64,000 nt of DNA from Pomphorhynchus laevis (GCA_012934845.2 WNNJ02001939.1:1-64000), one strand, 5' to 3'; positions 9,290 to 19,978 are shown, numbered from the stretch's first letter. The notes: generated by a model not told the origin, from the sequence alone. Program-made: numbers and translations.

Positions 9290-9997
9290 TTCCGTATATT
9301 TAAGTAAGTGTTCGAATCGAGCATATTCTTCAGTCTGCAAACTCTCGTCACTCCTAGACGGTCATGTGATAGCCGGCAGCCATCGTCAGTAAAAACAACA
9401 AATCGTTTATTTGCTGCCATCACATTTCATCCCGCTCTAATGAATCTTCAAAAAGATTTAAATATCGTCATCCAAAATATTCCAAAACAACTTCGATATA
9501 ACATACTTAATCCATGCATTACGTATCGCGCAGGAAAATCAATCAATGATATGATAAAACATAGATCACGGAAACTAGGTAACCAAAGTGGCCCATGTGG
9601 TGGGGCAAGATGTAAATGTTGCAAACAAATGAGCAATAAGTCGACGTTCACTAGTGCCATAACTCACTCAACATATAAAGTCAAAGGAATGCTAAATTGC
9701 AAAACCAGAGGTTCAATATACTTACATGAATGTGCCAACTGTGAAGCACAATACGTTGGGCAAACTGGATCTACTTTTAATATACGTGCTAACAATAGAC
9801 GATCTGATATAGCTGCTAAAAGGCTAAACAATGATGGAGCGGTAAGACATATTATTCAAAATCCAGATCATGTAATGAATACCACACTAATTGCACAAAT
9901 CAGTAACGATATTACTCGCAAAAACACAGAGAACTACTGGATAGGTCAACTTATGACAGATCTCAGCTTAAATACTGAGCACACATTTAGACTATAG
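9290..9997 (+). pseudogene. PLE-1 C-terminal region: RT end, Cys linker, GIY-YIG endonuclease
   Basis: A 5'-truncated Penelope-like ORF, open for about 230 codons (9308-9997). In order: a basic linker (NILNPCITYRAGKSINDMI then KHRSRK), the PLE-specific zinc-type linker PCGGARCKCCKQM, then the GIY-YIG endonuclease. The GIY half is GSIYLHECANC, the YIG half is AQYVGQTGSTFNIRANNRR with the conserved Arg. The Glu of NTENYWIGQL occupies the metal-binding position. In a full element this domain nicks DNA for target-primed insertion. The RT is absent upstream, so it is a 5' truncation as usual for PLEs. The endonuclease itself shows no stop or frameshift, the best preserved EN in the window. Confidence 0.88.
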
Positions 9998-10094
9998 GTA
10001 TGTTCTTAGAATGTTCTAGAATGTTCGATCACAATTACAAATTTATGCAGTTTTGGCTGTGTGCTTGGTTTGAGTATTTTAGATTAGTAAATTA

Positions 10095-10120
10095 CTGAAG
10101 AAGGCTCACGCCGAAAGCTT
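10095..10120 (+). other. HHR-derived hairpin after PLE-1 fragment
   Basis: CTGAAGA at 10095-10101, a GGC...GCC stem, then GAAAGC. It lies about 100 bp past the PLE-1 stop codon. It keeps hammerhead order but the core heptamer is altered (CTGAAGA). Confidence 0.5.
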
Positions 10121-10239
10121 TAAAAAATATACATTTTGTCATTTTGTTTTTGATTTGGCTCGGTTAGTTAATATCTACATTTATATATGGAAAGAATTGA
10201 TTTTATCAATCCTGAGTCACACCGATTAGAATATGCCGT

Positions 10240-10243
<4 letters not shown>

Positions 10244-10330
<87 letters not shown>
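10244..10330. repeat. (AT)n microsatellite
   Basis: About 43 uninterrupted AT units. The right flank (CATATGAGTTTCGTTTGAATC) resembles the right flank of the tract at 9165-9235, so both tracts probably belong to the same repeat. Confidence 0.97.
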
Positions 10331-10332
<2 letters not shown>

Positions 10333-10789
10333 TATGAGTTTCGTTTGAATCAGTATATATATAATATCTGTTAACTTAATCGAACACTATCATTTGCTTA
10401 TGATGCACGATCAATTGTTCAGACAAGGAGCAGACGTAAACAAGGAGCAGACAAGTTTTTATTGATAATAATTTTTCGGACAATAAATTTACAAGATAAA
10501 ATAATACAATTTACTAGCCTACAAATGGGCTAGTAAATAGCTATCATTGCGTTTTTCTAAATCATCTGCAATATTTTAAGACGCTCCTGCGATATTTTTT
10601 GCGGTCGAACGAGGAGCTCACAGACAGGCTAATGCAGCTCGAGTGAGATAAAATGAAATTTTACTATTTATATGATTTAAGATTTTGTTATATGATGTAT
10701 CACGCTTACGAGAAAGTTTGGTCTCAATGGTTCTCAGTGCATTGCGCGCTTAGGGGTTACGTCTACAGGAATAGAAAAAACTACTGGAC
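10331..10789. other. Non-coding flank, nothing recognised
   Basis: After the short terminal-repeat flank no supported feature is visible. Confidence 0.45.
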
Positions 10790-11480
10790 ATAGTATTGCG
10801 TGTATTATCTGGCAATAATAAAGCCATACAACATGTAATCGCACACCGTAACACTTTAAATGTTATGTATTCTAATAATCGCGTTATCATGAACAATTTC
10901 GTTGAAATCCAATCATTTATCCGATGTGAACTTCCTAATACCGTTGAATTTACGAATTATCGATGGGTATTCAGTCTATCGATGTGAACATACATGGATG
11001 AGGTATTATGCTATATGCTAAGTCTCATAAGTTGTGATGTCTTGCTTGCTGACGATGATGTAGTAAACGGTAATAACACGTTATGGTGTAAGCTGAGACC
11101 TCCTTTCAAGTTAATATTGGTATAACATATCAGTCGTGGCGGTCACCAGCACTTTCAATTGCTGTTAGTTGACTAGATTTGCTTCATCTAGAAGAGTTAT
11201 CGTCGTGCTTAGTGACTTCAACATGCCCAATGTCGACTTGAACACATCTAACTGCAGTGATATTGATAGCGGCACCATTGACCTTCTCGATACATGTAAC
11301 ACGCTTCTGTTAATCGACATGTACAAAATATTTAGCACTATCCGGTTCATTACTGAACCTCTGTTTATCTATGCCTGCCCATGTTGTTAGTAATGTCTCT
11401 TGTGGTTATCCAGTAGGAAATTCTGATCATATCGTTAAAAAGTATTTACTTTTACGTGGCAAATTCGTGCCGGCGGACGC
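10790..11480 (+). pseudogene. LINE-C endonuclease fragment
   Basis: A decayed piece of a non-LTR endonuclease domain. The first part (10796-10987) contains PNTVEFTNYRWVFSL, resembling the early 'F.NY..FR.DR' strand. After several stops, 11169-11390 reads RVIVVLSDFNMPNVDLN, the catalytic 'GDFN.P..DW' motif with S for G, then DLLDTCNTLLLID, matching the 'F.D.....L.Q.V' segment. There is no RT on this strand downstream; the next element, LINE-D, is in the opposite orientation. The style is that of CR1/L2-like endonucleases, but the fragment is too short for a firm call. Confidence 0.6.
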
Positions 11481-11519
11481 TTGCATGATCACGATGAAAA
11501 AACAAACAAAAATCTAAGT

Positions 11520-13145
11520 CATTAGTCGAAAATGATCGGAACGGAGAAGTTATTTGAATGTGACAAAGGAAAGAGCGCCGCGGACATCGAGAGGGAGCTG
11601 ATTCCAGGCGAGGGGGCGGCGACGAGGAAGGATTGGAGATCGTTGTTGTTGGAGTAAATAGGAACGTAAAGTAAGAGGGAATTACGGGAACGTAGCGATA
11701 GAGAGAGGTGCGGCAAGTTCCGTTTAAGAAATGGAGGTTGATGAACGATGGGGAGCCGACAGCGATGAGACAAAAAGTGACGAGAAGAAGGCGGAGTTGA
11801 ATGCGGATGTGGATGATGCGTCAAACGAGTTGGGCAAGATATGTGTATCTGTGGTGGAAGCGACAGAGACGTAGCAGCACTCCAAAGGCGGAGTTGATGA
11901 TGCGTTGTAGTGGTAGGATGATGAATTTTGAAAAATTGGCGAAAAGGCTGAGTCAGTAATCGATTTTAGGGAATAGAAGCAAATAAAGAAGATACATACA
12001 AGAACGGAAGTCGATAATAAGGTGACTACGGCGGATGTCACGGAGAATTGAGTTAGACGAGCAGAGATTGTCGTGGACGAAGAATTTAAGGGAAAGATGA
12101 TCATCGAAATGGAATACTAAGAAAGTGAGATTGTGGACTATGGGGATGATTAATGAGGCAAAAGATACAAGAGAGGAGATATGTTAGGTTGACGTGGGAG
12201 GGTTCACATTATTTTGAAGTGGTCGAGGTTTAGAACGAGATGAAGATGGGAGAGACGTTTGTAGATAGAAGAAAGACAATTGGAGGCATAAATGCCGATA
12301 TGTGTATGCGATGGGCGGGTGCATGAGCATAGATGAGTATGTCATAGGTGTATTGCATGGCGTTAAAGGAGTAAGGTTTGATAAACGGAGAGAAATCGCC
12401 GAGCAAAATTGAGAAAAAAGGTGGACCTAGGACTGAATCTTGTGGGACCCCGCAGAAAATAGTAATGGGAAGGGATGATGATGAATTTGAACAGACGCGT
12501 AAAGAACGATCGGATAGATATGAGGCCAACCATGCTACGGAGTAGGAATAACGGTCGAGGGAGATGAGAACACTATATAGAATTTGGTCAAGAGAAATGA
12601 GTAGGTCGTTGTAAACTTTCTCGCTAGCGATTTCTGTGGAGTGATCAGAGCGGAAAGCGGATTGGAACTTAGGGTTAGATTGGATGAAGATGAATAAACG
12701 TTGATCTGTATTTAGATAAGACGATTTAAGAGCTTATTAAGAGTAGGGAGAAGTGAAATGGGCGATAACCTGAAGGAAGTGAGGGGTTGAGCGATTGTTT
12801 CTTAAAAAGGGGATGAACGATGGCGGATTTCCAGTGTGAAGGCACGATACGACTGCGGATGGACGAGATAAACAAGGTGGTGAGGAAAGGGAATATCGAT
12901 GAGAATATGAATTTAAGTATGTGGGTAGGCAGGTGAGGTTTTGTTGGGCAAGGACATGAGGGCAGATGAGACTTCTGCAAGTGAGACAGTGAGAAGATGA
13001 AAAAGTTCAGGGGGAAGGAGGCGAGGCGAGTAGCAGTGAGATGGTATGGAGACAGGGGTTGTGAGAGAGCAACGTGGATACTTTGGTCTGAAGAAATGAA
13101 GAATAATTATGGGGATTGATGTTGTAAGACGATCAGGAGCGAGAT
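11520..13145 (-). mobile_element. LINE-D, decayed CR1/L2-like element
   Basis: Minus-strand RT region of a vertebrate-and-invertebrate-type LINE, noticeably richer in G+A on the plus strand than its flanks. From 5' to 3': VPSHWKSAIVHPLFKK and LPSGYRPFHFSLL (12726-12980) are the RT fingers block ('W..A.V.P..KK...NYRPISLL'). Next comes AFRSDHSTEIASEKVYNDLL in a broken frame. Then ASYLSDRSLRV and IFCGVPQDSVLGPPFFSILL (12230-12529) are palm motif B. YTYDILIYA follows where YADD belongs, so the catalytic Asp pair is damaged. The post-RT part to 11522 is rich in Ser/Pro/His and only loosely coding. Multiple frameshifts; inactive. Confidence 0.75.
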
Positions 13146-13186
13146 AGGATTGAGTTAAGTATTCCAGAGAGACATAGAGTTTAATG

Positions 13187-13300
13187 AAGTGTTGATTTGG
13201 GGCTCTGCCTTAATGAAGTATACTGAAGTGTTGATTAGGACTCTGCCTTAACTAGGCTCTGTTATTTCAGGCAGAGCCTAAAAAGACTATGCCTTTCGAG
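13187..13300. repeat. Short direct duplication and fold-back
   Basis: GAAGTGTTGATT...CTCTGCCTTAA occurs twice, near 13188 and 13225. The second copy runs into TAGGCTCTG...CAGAGCCTA, a 9-bp inverted repeat with a 10-nt loop. Confidence 0.7.
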
Positions 13301-13344
13301 ATGCTCTAGTAGTTTAATAACCACTAAGTTAGCTAATTTTGTTA

Positions 13345-13490
13345 ACGGAAAGTTCCTTTTCAGGAATGAATTCAGAAGTTAAAAGAACCACCTTATTTTT
13401 TTCATTTGCTGGAAAAATCGTTTTACTGAAAACCTTTGATCCACCGTTATCACTTTTTCACTTTTTATTGCAATTAATATTTGCAATGAT
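13345..13490 (-). pseudogene. Orphan LINE-A ORF1 N-terminal fragment
   Basis: On the minus strand the frame reads GGSKVFSKTIFPANEK, then KNKVVLLTSEFIPEK. The same block begins ORF1 of LINE-A copy 1 near 30095 (GGSKISRKTNFPAKAK...TSSTE). This is therefore a detached 5' end of LINE-A with nothing else of the element around it. A 5'-only LINE fragment is unusual because target-primed insertion normally loses the 5' end, so a later rearrangement is likely. Confidence 0.6.
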
Positions 13491-13499
13491 GCTAGTAGA

Positions 13500-14575
13500 G
13501 CATTGCTATTCGTCTACCCAAAATCTTTGCTCGCAGTTTTCCTCCGAATTTCTATTTATTAATAAACGATCTTCACACCTATGCGCCTAATTACTAATTA
13601 TGGGAGGAGCAATTTACTGGGAATCCTTCCCCGCAAACTCACATTGACATTAATAAAGTACTCGTGCATTTTTCAGTGAAATTGGTCGTTACATACATTT
13701 ATCGAGAGAGAGCCGTCTTATAAATAATCGATTTGGATGCATATGACTTCATGCAAAATTAAATCGATAATTGAAAATCGGTGCTTCACTACTTGTGATA
13801 TGAGTATGCTAACCAATAACGAGGTTGGCATAATGTTTCGGCCGCTGTTCCTTAACTATTTAGTATATCGGCAGCGGGACCACATACATGCCAATGATGC
13901 ATTCCTCTGATATAATATATATCTACAGTAATATCATATTTTAGTACAGAGTGCATTAGTAACTATTTATAAAATATTAGATCAATTCATTTTAGAATGT
14001 TGCTATAAAATTCAAATTTATTGTTCAAAATTTAAACTTACAAAAATTTGCTTCAACGGAACATATAATTAATAGAAGCTTATTGCTAGAACGTCAGTGA
14101 AGACTATCAATTTTAAGAAATGGTTAGGGTTGATGTGCTATCAAGATGGTTTTCATTGTTGATTAAATTTCGATGGACTTTGTTCCATTCATACTTTATA
14201 ATGATAATGCTAAAAGCACACTATTGCCCTTGTTACATCCTATATGTAAGAATATGTAATATGCATTTGACACTTTAGAAAACAGTAAATTCTATGCATT
14301 TCAAAAACATCTGCATGTGGTTTAACCACAAAACCCGTTTTAATCTTTAAAAAAGCAAAATCAGTAGTAATATTAAAGGTGACCACCTGGTAGCAATGGT
14401 CCTTTACTACAGTAATGCATGTTCCTTGCCAGATTTAATTAAATTTTGAATATTTTTAGCTAATATTATTTAATAAATCTTGATTTTTTACTCTTTGATT
14501 AGGAGAAAAATAGTTTAAATTTTATGAGTCCGATTAAATTATTAGTCTCTGTTGTTGCATTATATATTGCCTGTT
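13500..14575. other. AT-rich intergenic, nothing recognised
   Basis: No supported gene or repeat between the orphan LINE fragment and the secreted-protein gene. Confidence 0.5.
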
Positions 14576-14580
14576 AGCTT

Positions 14581-15003
14581 TTATTTGGTTGGTCTGTTCC
14601 ACATGTATGTACATCCCACACAAGTGCACTTCTTCTTACCATTCATGGTTGTTCGGTACTCATACCTGACAAAGTTACCCGGCACGACTGGTCTACATGC
14701 TTTTAAATTGCAATCCTTCTTTGATCGCACCTCAAATTCATCTCCTTCGCAATTCATGCGAGTGAGATCCTTTTTACTTAATGTTGAAGGCCTCGTCTTC
14801 TGATGACGCTGTTTTGGAATATGATATTCTGGAATCATTGGTTGATGATATAATCCGATTTGTGGCTGGTAATGCGGCATCGGACCATGGTTCATTAATG
14901 GACCGTGCATTGGCGGACCTTCATGAAATCTGTCATACGGCAGCGCGTTGCATAAAAATATAAACACTGCCAATGTTGAAAAAATCATTTTAAGAGACAT
15001 CAT
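14581..15003 (-). CDS. Small secreted six-cysteine protein
   Basis: A 140-codon intact ORF and the best host-gene candidate. Residues 1-21 (MMSLKMIFSTLAVFIFLCNA) form a clear signal peptide, with cleavage plausible before LPYDRF. Residues about 27-65 are a low-complexity His/Pro/Met/Gln-rich segment (repeated GP and HxP units). The C-terminal 60 residues contain six cysteines: MNCEGDEF, KKDCNLKAC, then KKKCTCVGC. That number suggests three disulfides in the mature protein. A basic TRPSTLSKKDLTR stretch separates the two parts and could be a processing site. I do not recognise the family. No intron is evident, and base composition is more balanced than the surroundings, as expected of a real exon. 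The first of the in-frame ATGs (15003) is taken because the hydrophobic core follows it directly. It could also be the last exon of a longer gene. Confidence 0.75.
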   Translation of the reverse strand: MMSLKMIFSTLAVFIFLCNALPYDRFHEGPPMHGPLMNHGPMPHYQPQIGLYHQPMIPEYHIPKQRHQKTRPSTLSKKDLTRMNCEGDEFEVRSKKDCNLKACRPVVPGNFVRYEYRTTMNGKKKCTCVGCTYMWNRPTK

Positions 15004-15067
15004 TCTTCTGAGTCAAAATCTTCAATTTTTCGTTACTAATAAAAAAACAAACGAAATTTTAAATGTC

Positions 15068-15073
15068 TATATA
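15068..15073 (-). promoter_or_regulatory. Possible TATA box of the secreted-protein gene
   Basis: TATATA on the minus strand about 65 nt upstream of the ATG. Position is plausible, but TATATA is common in DNA this AT-rich. Confidence 0.25.
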
Positions 15074-15139
15074 TGTACAACAATATTTAACATAAATATA
15101 GCAACTGAAATTGCACCACTGAAAATGTTTATTATCAAA

Positions 15140-16020
15140 ATTTATTGAGAGATACTACAATTTCGTTTTGTGAGATGGAACCTAGCTTTTCTAGTTTCCT
15201 TTTAAAAAGATATAATATAATTAAGATTTTCGAAAAGCTATAATAAAACGGGAAGGAATATCGGACTTTTATTTTATTCGTAATTACGAAAATCAGGTCG
15301 ATATTTCTGATGCGTTTTAAAGGAAATATCATCAGTCAGCAAATCAATCGTCAGGAAATTGACAGGTGCATCTGTCGATTGAGCGTACTGGTCAATAGAA
15401 AATAGAAACGGAAGCAGTCTTTCCTAATCCGTCAATTAGTATAGAAAAGTTATACATGTTTATTCAAAATATGCCAATCAATATTTCAATTTCTAAAATA
15501 TTGGTAGTACACTTTAGTCCCTTTATTACAGTAAGGCATTTACGCCATGGACTCTGCTGACTAATATTTTTATATACTTATAGATTTTGTGGATTCAATT
15601 GTATACTAATCAAAATATAGTTGATATTATGTTTATCACTTTTGATCATAATATTTCAGTATCTACACCTTGTGCTCTTGCAGCTTGTGTATACACAAAA
15701 TAAATAAAAAATTACAATTTAAAATGAAATTTTAAATTTCTTGCCAGCACAATGACGGATGCGAATTGGCAAAGCTCTTCGTAATTAAATGTTTTGAATG
15801 TTTATCAATTCCATCTTGTTTTTACGCGTTAGAAAGCTTGATAGATGCTTATGAATGCTCGATTTTTTAAATGGTGGATGGTGATGTAGATTATTTAATA
15901 ATTCACTAGATTTATAACATATATTTATCGAGTTAATTTTTATGCTACAAATGTACAACGTAATCATTTAGAGGAAACTAACATGCTGAATCGGAATGAG
16001 AAATGCTGCGTGGAAATATT
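15140..16020. other. AT-rich intergenic, nothing recognised
   Basis: No supported feature. Short ORFs on both strands are compositionally random. Confidence 0.5.
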
Positions 16021-16021
16021 T

Positions 16022-16366
16022 GTGAATGGTTTTAGGGTCAAACCCAGCCAAAAAAACGTTAAAAACGTTTAAGATTTTATTATCAATATTTCTTCCACCA
16101 ATTGTGGACATCGTCAGGATAAATCGTAAGAATTTATAATAACCGAGACCGTTTTTAACGTCACAAAATAATTTAAAATAATTACAAAATATTACAATTT
16201 TATATTTTAAACCTAATTGACGTTAAAAATAGTTTTAGTTATTATAAATTCTTACAATTTATCCTGACGATGTCCACAATTATTGGAAGAAATATTAATA
16301 ATAAAATCTTAAACGTTTTTAACGTTTTTTGGCTGGGTTTGGCCCTAAAACCATTCACAAATATGT
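16022..16366. repeat. Large imperfect inverted repeat with HHR-like hairpins
   Basis: Left arm about 16022-16165 and right arm about 16225-16366 are reverse complements with few mismatches. They read from GTGAATGGTTTTAGGG...ACCCAGCC outward, with a spacer of about 60 bp. Both arms contain the same block. On the plus strand in the right arm it is CTGACGA (16264-16270), TGTCCA...TTGGA, then AGAAATATT, again the core-stem-GAAA order. There is no ORF. The pattern suggests two copies of a small PLE-type terminal repeat facing each other. Confidence 0.7.
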
Positions 16367-16649
16367 TGGATTTATTATCTCTATTCTATTAATTAGTATA
16401 ATTTTAAATTCAAGTCACAGCATGCCCAAGTCGAATCCAAGTCATTATGGGCTAAAGTCGAATCTAAGCCCCATAGTGACTTACATTCGAAACAATATAA
16501 ATTAGTATATCAAATTTAATTAATATATTGGAGATTATGCTATGACAGATTCTTGTTTGATTTCAACACATCACTTTTTATTGTAATTACTTCATTATAC
16601 ATACAAGAATTTATATTCCAGGATTTAAAGTGTGGTTATGTTAAGTTAT

Positions 16650-16674
16650 ATTTATTCACTGTCAGTGAATAAAT
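16650..16674. repeat. Perfect fold-back, 12-bp arms, 1-nt loop
   Basis: ATTTATTCACTG, one T, then its exact reverse complement. Confidence 0.9.
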
Positions 16675-17229
16675 TAAATATTAATTTAATACACAAATAC
16701 TTGTAATCAAATAAGAACTTGCAGATTCAGACCTTTATTATCTTTAACGTTTACTTGTATATCAGAAATTGTTAAATGTATCGTGTACAAAATCATTTTT
16801 CACTCGTTATTAAATAATTAATAACCGAACATTATATTGTAATGTTACAATATTGTAATATTAATTACAATATTAATGTTACAATATCATAATATTGATT
16901 ATATTAGTACTATTTAATTAATTATTATTTTATCTAAAGTGAATTTGTCTTTAACACCAATTGTGAGTTTTTAATCACATACGCTAGTAAAAATTATTGA
17001 CACGGGTTTCTGAGAGTACACAATCTTGATTGTTAAATCAAAATTAAGAAACAACGTATGCTCTTGTTATACTATTTCCTAAAGCGCAAAAAATTGAGGA
17101 TTTTTTAATTAAAAAATATTCAGAAGTTAATTTAATATTTCGGTTATTTCTATTATTTCATCATTAGGTATTTAATGTGTGCATCAGGTATTACAATATG
17201 CTTCTGTCATATTCACTAAAACATATTGA

Positions 17230-17545
17230 GGCTAGAAATTTAATATTTATAGCATAAGTTTAAATATTGAAGCTTAAAATTTAATATTGAAGTCCATAAA
17301 AATCAATACATGAAGTTTAAAATCACTAGTTAAGCTTTAAATTTAACAGATGGAGCTTTAATTTAATTTCAAATTGTAATTCAATATACGAAGCTTAAAA
17401 TACAATATTGAATATTACAATTTTATATTTTAAACCTAAATGAAGTATTAAAGCTTAACATTAAATACCTGATACTTAAAATTTTATGTTGCAACTTAAC
17501 ATTCAATACATAGAGCTTAAAATTTAATACCTGATCATAATTGAA
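17230..17545. repeat. Degenerate AT-rich minisatellite
   Basis: Repeated, diverged copies of a unit of roughly 25-35 bp built on GAAGCTTAAAATTTAATATT. At least eight AGCTTAAA/AGCTTTAAA blocks are visible. The block ATTACAATTTTATATTTTAA at about 17414 is shared with the spacer of the inverted repeat at 16190-16215. Confidence 0.55.
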
Positions 17546-17922
17546 AACATAATTGCATATATCATAATATCTGTATAAATCATATATATGATATATTCCA
17601 TTTATCATATATGTATTGTTGTATAAGTTTACGAGGCTGGTTAAACTGCTTGGCAGAATCCATTGAGCAGATACAGTTTATATTTTTAAATAATATAAAA
17701 CTGGTTGGAAAAGAATATTAAATTTATTCAATAGTTTCGGCTTATACCTTTATCATAAACAATAAGAAATTCAAATCAGTTCAAAACTAGCAATCAGTTG
17801 ATTGCTAATACAAAACTAGCAATCAAATGTTAGCTTGATATACCTGTATAGTCATTGTTGCTATTGAAATTTTGATGACTATTTTTATTCTGCTCACTAC
17901 TTAAATCCTATCTATACGCTAA

Positions 17923-17968
17923 TAGCAGTACGCTACATTTCAGTATCGGTAGACCTCATCAGCTACTG
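17923..17968 (-). ncRNA. Hammerhead ribozyme, type I, family B (B1)
   Basis: Minus strand. Stem I is CAGTAG (17968-17963) with CTGCTA (17928-17923), 5 bp including one G-U. The core CTGATGA is intact (17962-17956). Stem II is GGT/ACT with loop CTACCGAT. GAAA begins at 17941. Stem III is ATG/CGT with loop TAG. The cleavage triplet is GTA, with the cut between 17929 and 17928. All invariant core positions are present. Confidence 0.72.
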
Positions 17969-18479
17969 ATCCAATATCTACGTTTCACGTTTCGGTCATT
18001 TTTTATTGCCAATTAGATTTAATGAAAAACTTTCAAATCAAAAATCACCTCGTTCGATTATAGCTAACATCTTCAAGTATAACTAAAGGCACCAATATAT
18101 GTAAGCCATGTCAAAGATCACGCTGCAAAATTTGTGTACAATACCTACGTTTCACGTTTCGGTCCTTTTAATGTTGGCTGATGATCACTCGACTTGTCTG
18201 AATTATTGGCATTTAGATTTAATAAAATACTTTCGTCTTACATTTTACAAATTTAATTGAAATTATTTATGATTTCAAATTTAATCAGCTTTGATAGGGG
18301 AATGTGCGACCTTCCTCTATTAATGTATATTAACTTACATTTGGGTATACCTAACAGGTATATCAACTTAAAATTATGCAAATTTTCGACATAGAATTAA
18401 TGTCATTATAAAGCATCTAGAAAAAAACAAAATTCAGCATAAAACACAGTATATGGTAGCTCAGGCCCCAAGTTGCCAA

Positions 18480-18831
18480 TCCTGTAGTCGCCAACCAAGC
18501 AAATCGATACCACCAAGTCACATGTTGTGTACCAATTCACATGTAATGAAGCTGGGTGAGCGCCGGCCAACCAAAATACATTAGTTACACAACCCAGACA
18601 TTCGATAATCGATTAATACAACACAAATACAAAGGCGCCATCAAACAACACATAGAAGAGGAACACGGTAGGATTCCAACAACACAGTTCATCCATGCAA
18701 ATACAAAGACATTAAAACACGATAATTCAGTCAACAACCTTCGAATCTTCGAATCGTGGCTGATTAAGAAAGAAAATCTTACCATAAATCGGAAAGATGA
18801 AAGGTTCGTTCGAACTCTTCAAAATTTTTGA
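18480..18831 (+). pseudogene. PLE-1 GIY-YIG endonuclease C-terminal fragment
   Basis: The open part (18556-18831) reads KYISYTTQTFDNRLIQHKYK, then GAIKQHIEEEHG. This is the YIG half of a PLE endonuclease: 'YIS(Y)TTQTF..R..QH' matches the 'Y(V/I)GxTxxxxxxRxxxH' signature with the catalytic-site Arg and the following His run. ESWLIKKENLTIN supplies the Glu. The GIY half upstream is out of frame, and YIG is YIS, so a key Gly is lost. It is more diverged from the 9290-9997 endonuclease than expected for one subfamily, so at least two PLE lineages with C-terminal EN have been here. Confidence 0.75.
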
Positions 18832-19250
18832 ATGGCATTACAATCTTTGAATGGCATTACAATCATACTGTGCTTTATGCTATATTTTATTGTTTTTTTC
18901 TAGATGCTTGATAATGGCATTAGTTCTATGTCGAAAATTTAAATAAATACAATCTTTTATATATGTAAATGGATATCGTTCCATGTATTAAACTTAAAAT
19001 TAGGAAATAAACTATAGATGACTAGTTTGAAAATAGCAATTAATTGCGAAAATAGGTAGGGATTTTCAAATTGAAGATGGTACCTTCCCTAACAAAGCTG
19101 ATTTAATTTGAAATCAGCAACGATTTAAATCGAATTTTCAAAATGTAAGATGAAAATATTTCATTAAATCTAAATGCCAATAATGCAGACTAGTCGAGTG
19201 ATCGTCATCCAACATTAAAAAGAACGTAACGTGAAACGTAGGTATTGGGT

Positions 19251-19296
19251 CAGTAGCTGATGAAATCCACCAATATTGAAATGTAGCTTACTGCTG
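19251..19296 (+). ncRNA. Hammerhead ribozyme, type I, family B (B2)
   Basis: Plus strand. Stem I is CAGTAG (19251-19256) with CTGCTG (19291-19296), 6 bp including one G-U. The core CTGATGA is at 19257-19263. Stem II is AAT/ATT around CCACCAAT. GAAA starts at 19278. Stem III starts ATG/CTT around TAG with a U-U mismatch. The triplet is TTA, with the cut after 19290. Compared with B1, stem II has changed on both strands (GGT/ACT to AAT/ATT), keeping the pairing. Confidence 0.68.
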
Positions 19297-19804
19297 TTGG
19301 GGGTATAGATTGGATTAAAGTAGCGTGCAGAATAAAAAATATTCATCAAAATTTAAATAGTAAAAATGAATGCACATATATATCAACTTAAAATGAAGTA
19401 TAAAATATTAGGCAGCAAATACGCAACTTAAACAGTAAGGAAAAAAGAGGAAAATAATTACAATGACACCTAATGACTGATTACGGACTTAATAAGGGAA
19501 CCTTGACGTGAGAATGGATAAAGTACATATTCTAAAATATTTCGAAAATGTTATCTTTAGAATTCTTTCGTAACAGTGCGGTGTAAAACGAACTGATTTG
19601 TATTTCTTATAATGTATATTAGAATAAAGGTATAGACCGAAACTAGTCAATAAATATTATATTCTTTTCCAACCAGTTATATATTGCATATATCATAACT
19701 GCATATATACCCAATTGAAATATCAAACTAATTTTTAAATATTTTGTTTAAAAATTCTATCACTTTTTTCCTTCAGTAATTTCGTGGATGGTACCAATTT
19801 TTCT

Positions 19805-19806
<2 letters not shown>

Positions 19807-19883
<77 letters not shown>
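19807..19883. repeat. (AT)n microsatellite
   Basis: About 38 uninterrupted AT units. Confidence 0.97.
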
Positions 19884-19886
<3 letters not shown>

Positions 19887-19978
19887 ATTCAATAATCGAA
19901 GTTTTAATAATCGGCTAAAGGATTAAATAACCCTCGCACGTAATAAATTACAGTTATAGCAAACAATAGAAAAATTAC

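Larger units (their letters stand above)
17885..19335. mobile_element. PLE-1 remnant between inverted HHR-bearing terminal repeats
   Basis: A composite palindrome. The left side (17885-18450) and right side (18840-19335, reverse orientation) share long blocks: GCTACATTTCAGTAT, ACGTTTCACGTT, GGCTGA(T)GATCACTCGAC, a Thr/Leu-like AATTTAATTGAAAT, and TTTTCTAGATGCTT against AAGCATCTAGAAAA. Between them lies a PLE GIY-YIG fragment. A partial extra copy begins at 18143, so the left side itself is a tandem of 1.5 units. Tandem and inverted partial terminal repeats are the hallmark of PLE insertions. One hammerhead is present at each end. Confidence 0.75.

Noticed and set aside
9146-9423. Minus-strand ORFs of alternating Tyr-Ile ending in other sequence
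   Set aside because: They are translations of the (TA)n tract fused to the antisense of the PLE-1 fragment; not genes. The same applies to 44665-44958.
17230-17545. CRISPR-like spacing of repeats
   Set aside because: Units are degenerate, AT-only and without unique spacers; a minisatellite in eukaryotic DNA.
17930-18000. Alternative hammerhead using GGACC...CTGATGAGGTCC across family B repeats
   Set aside because: GGACC-GAAA and CTGATGA-GGTCC pair well, but the bases between them cannot form stem I. The reading with CTGATGA upstream of GAAATG satisfies all three stems and was preferred.
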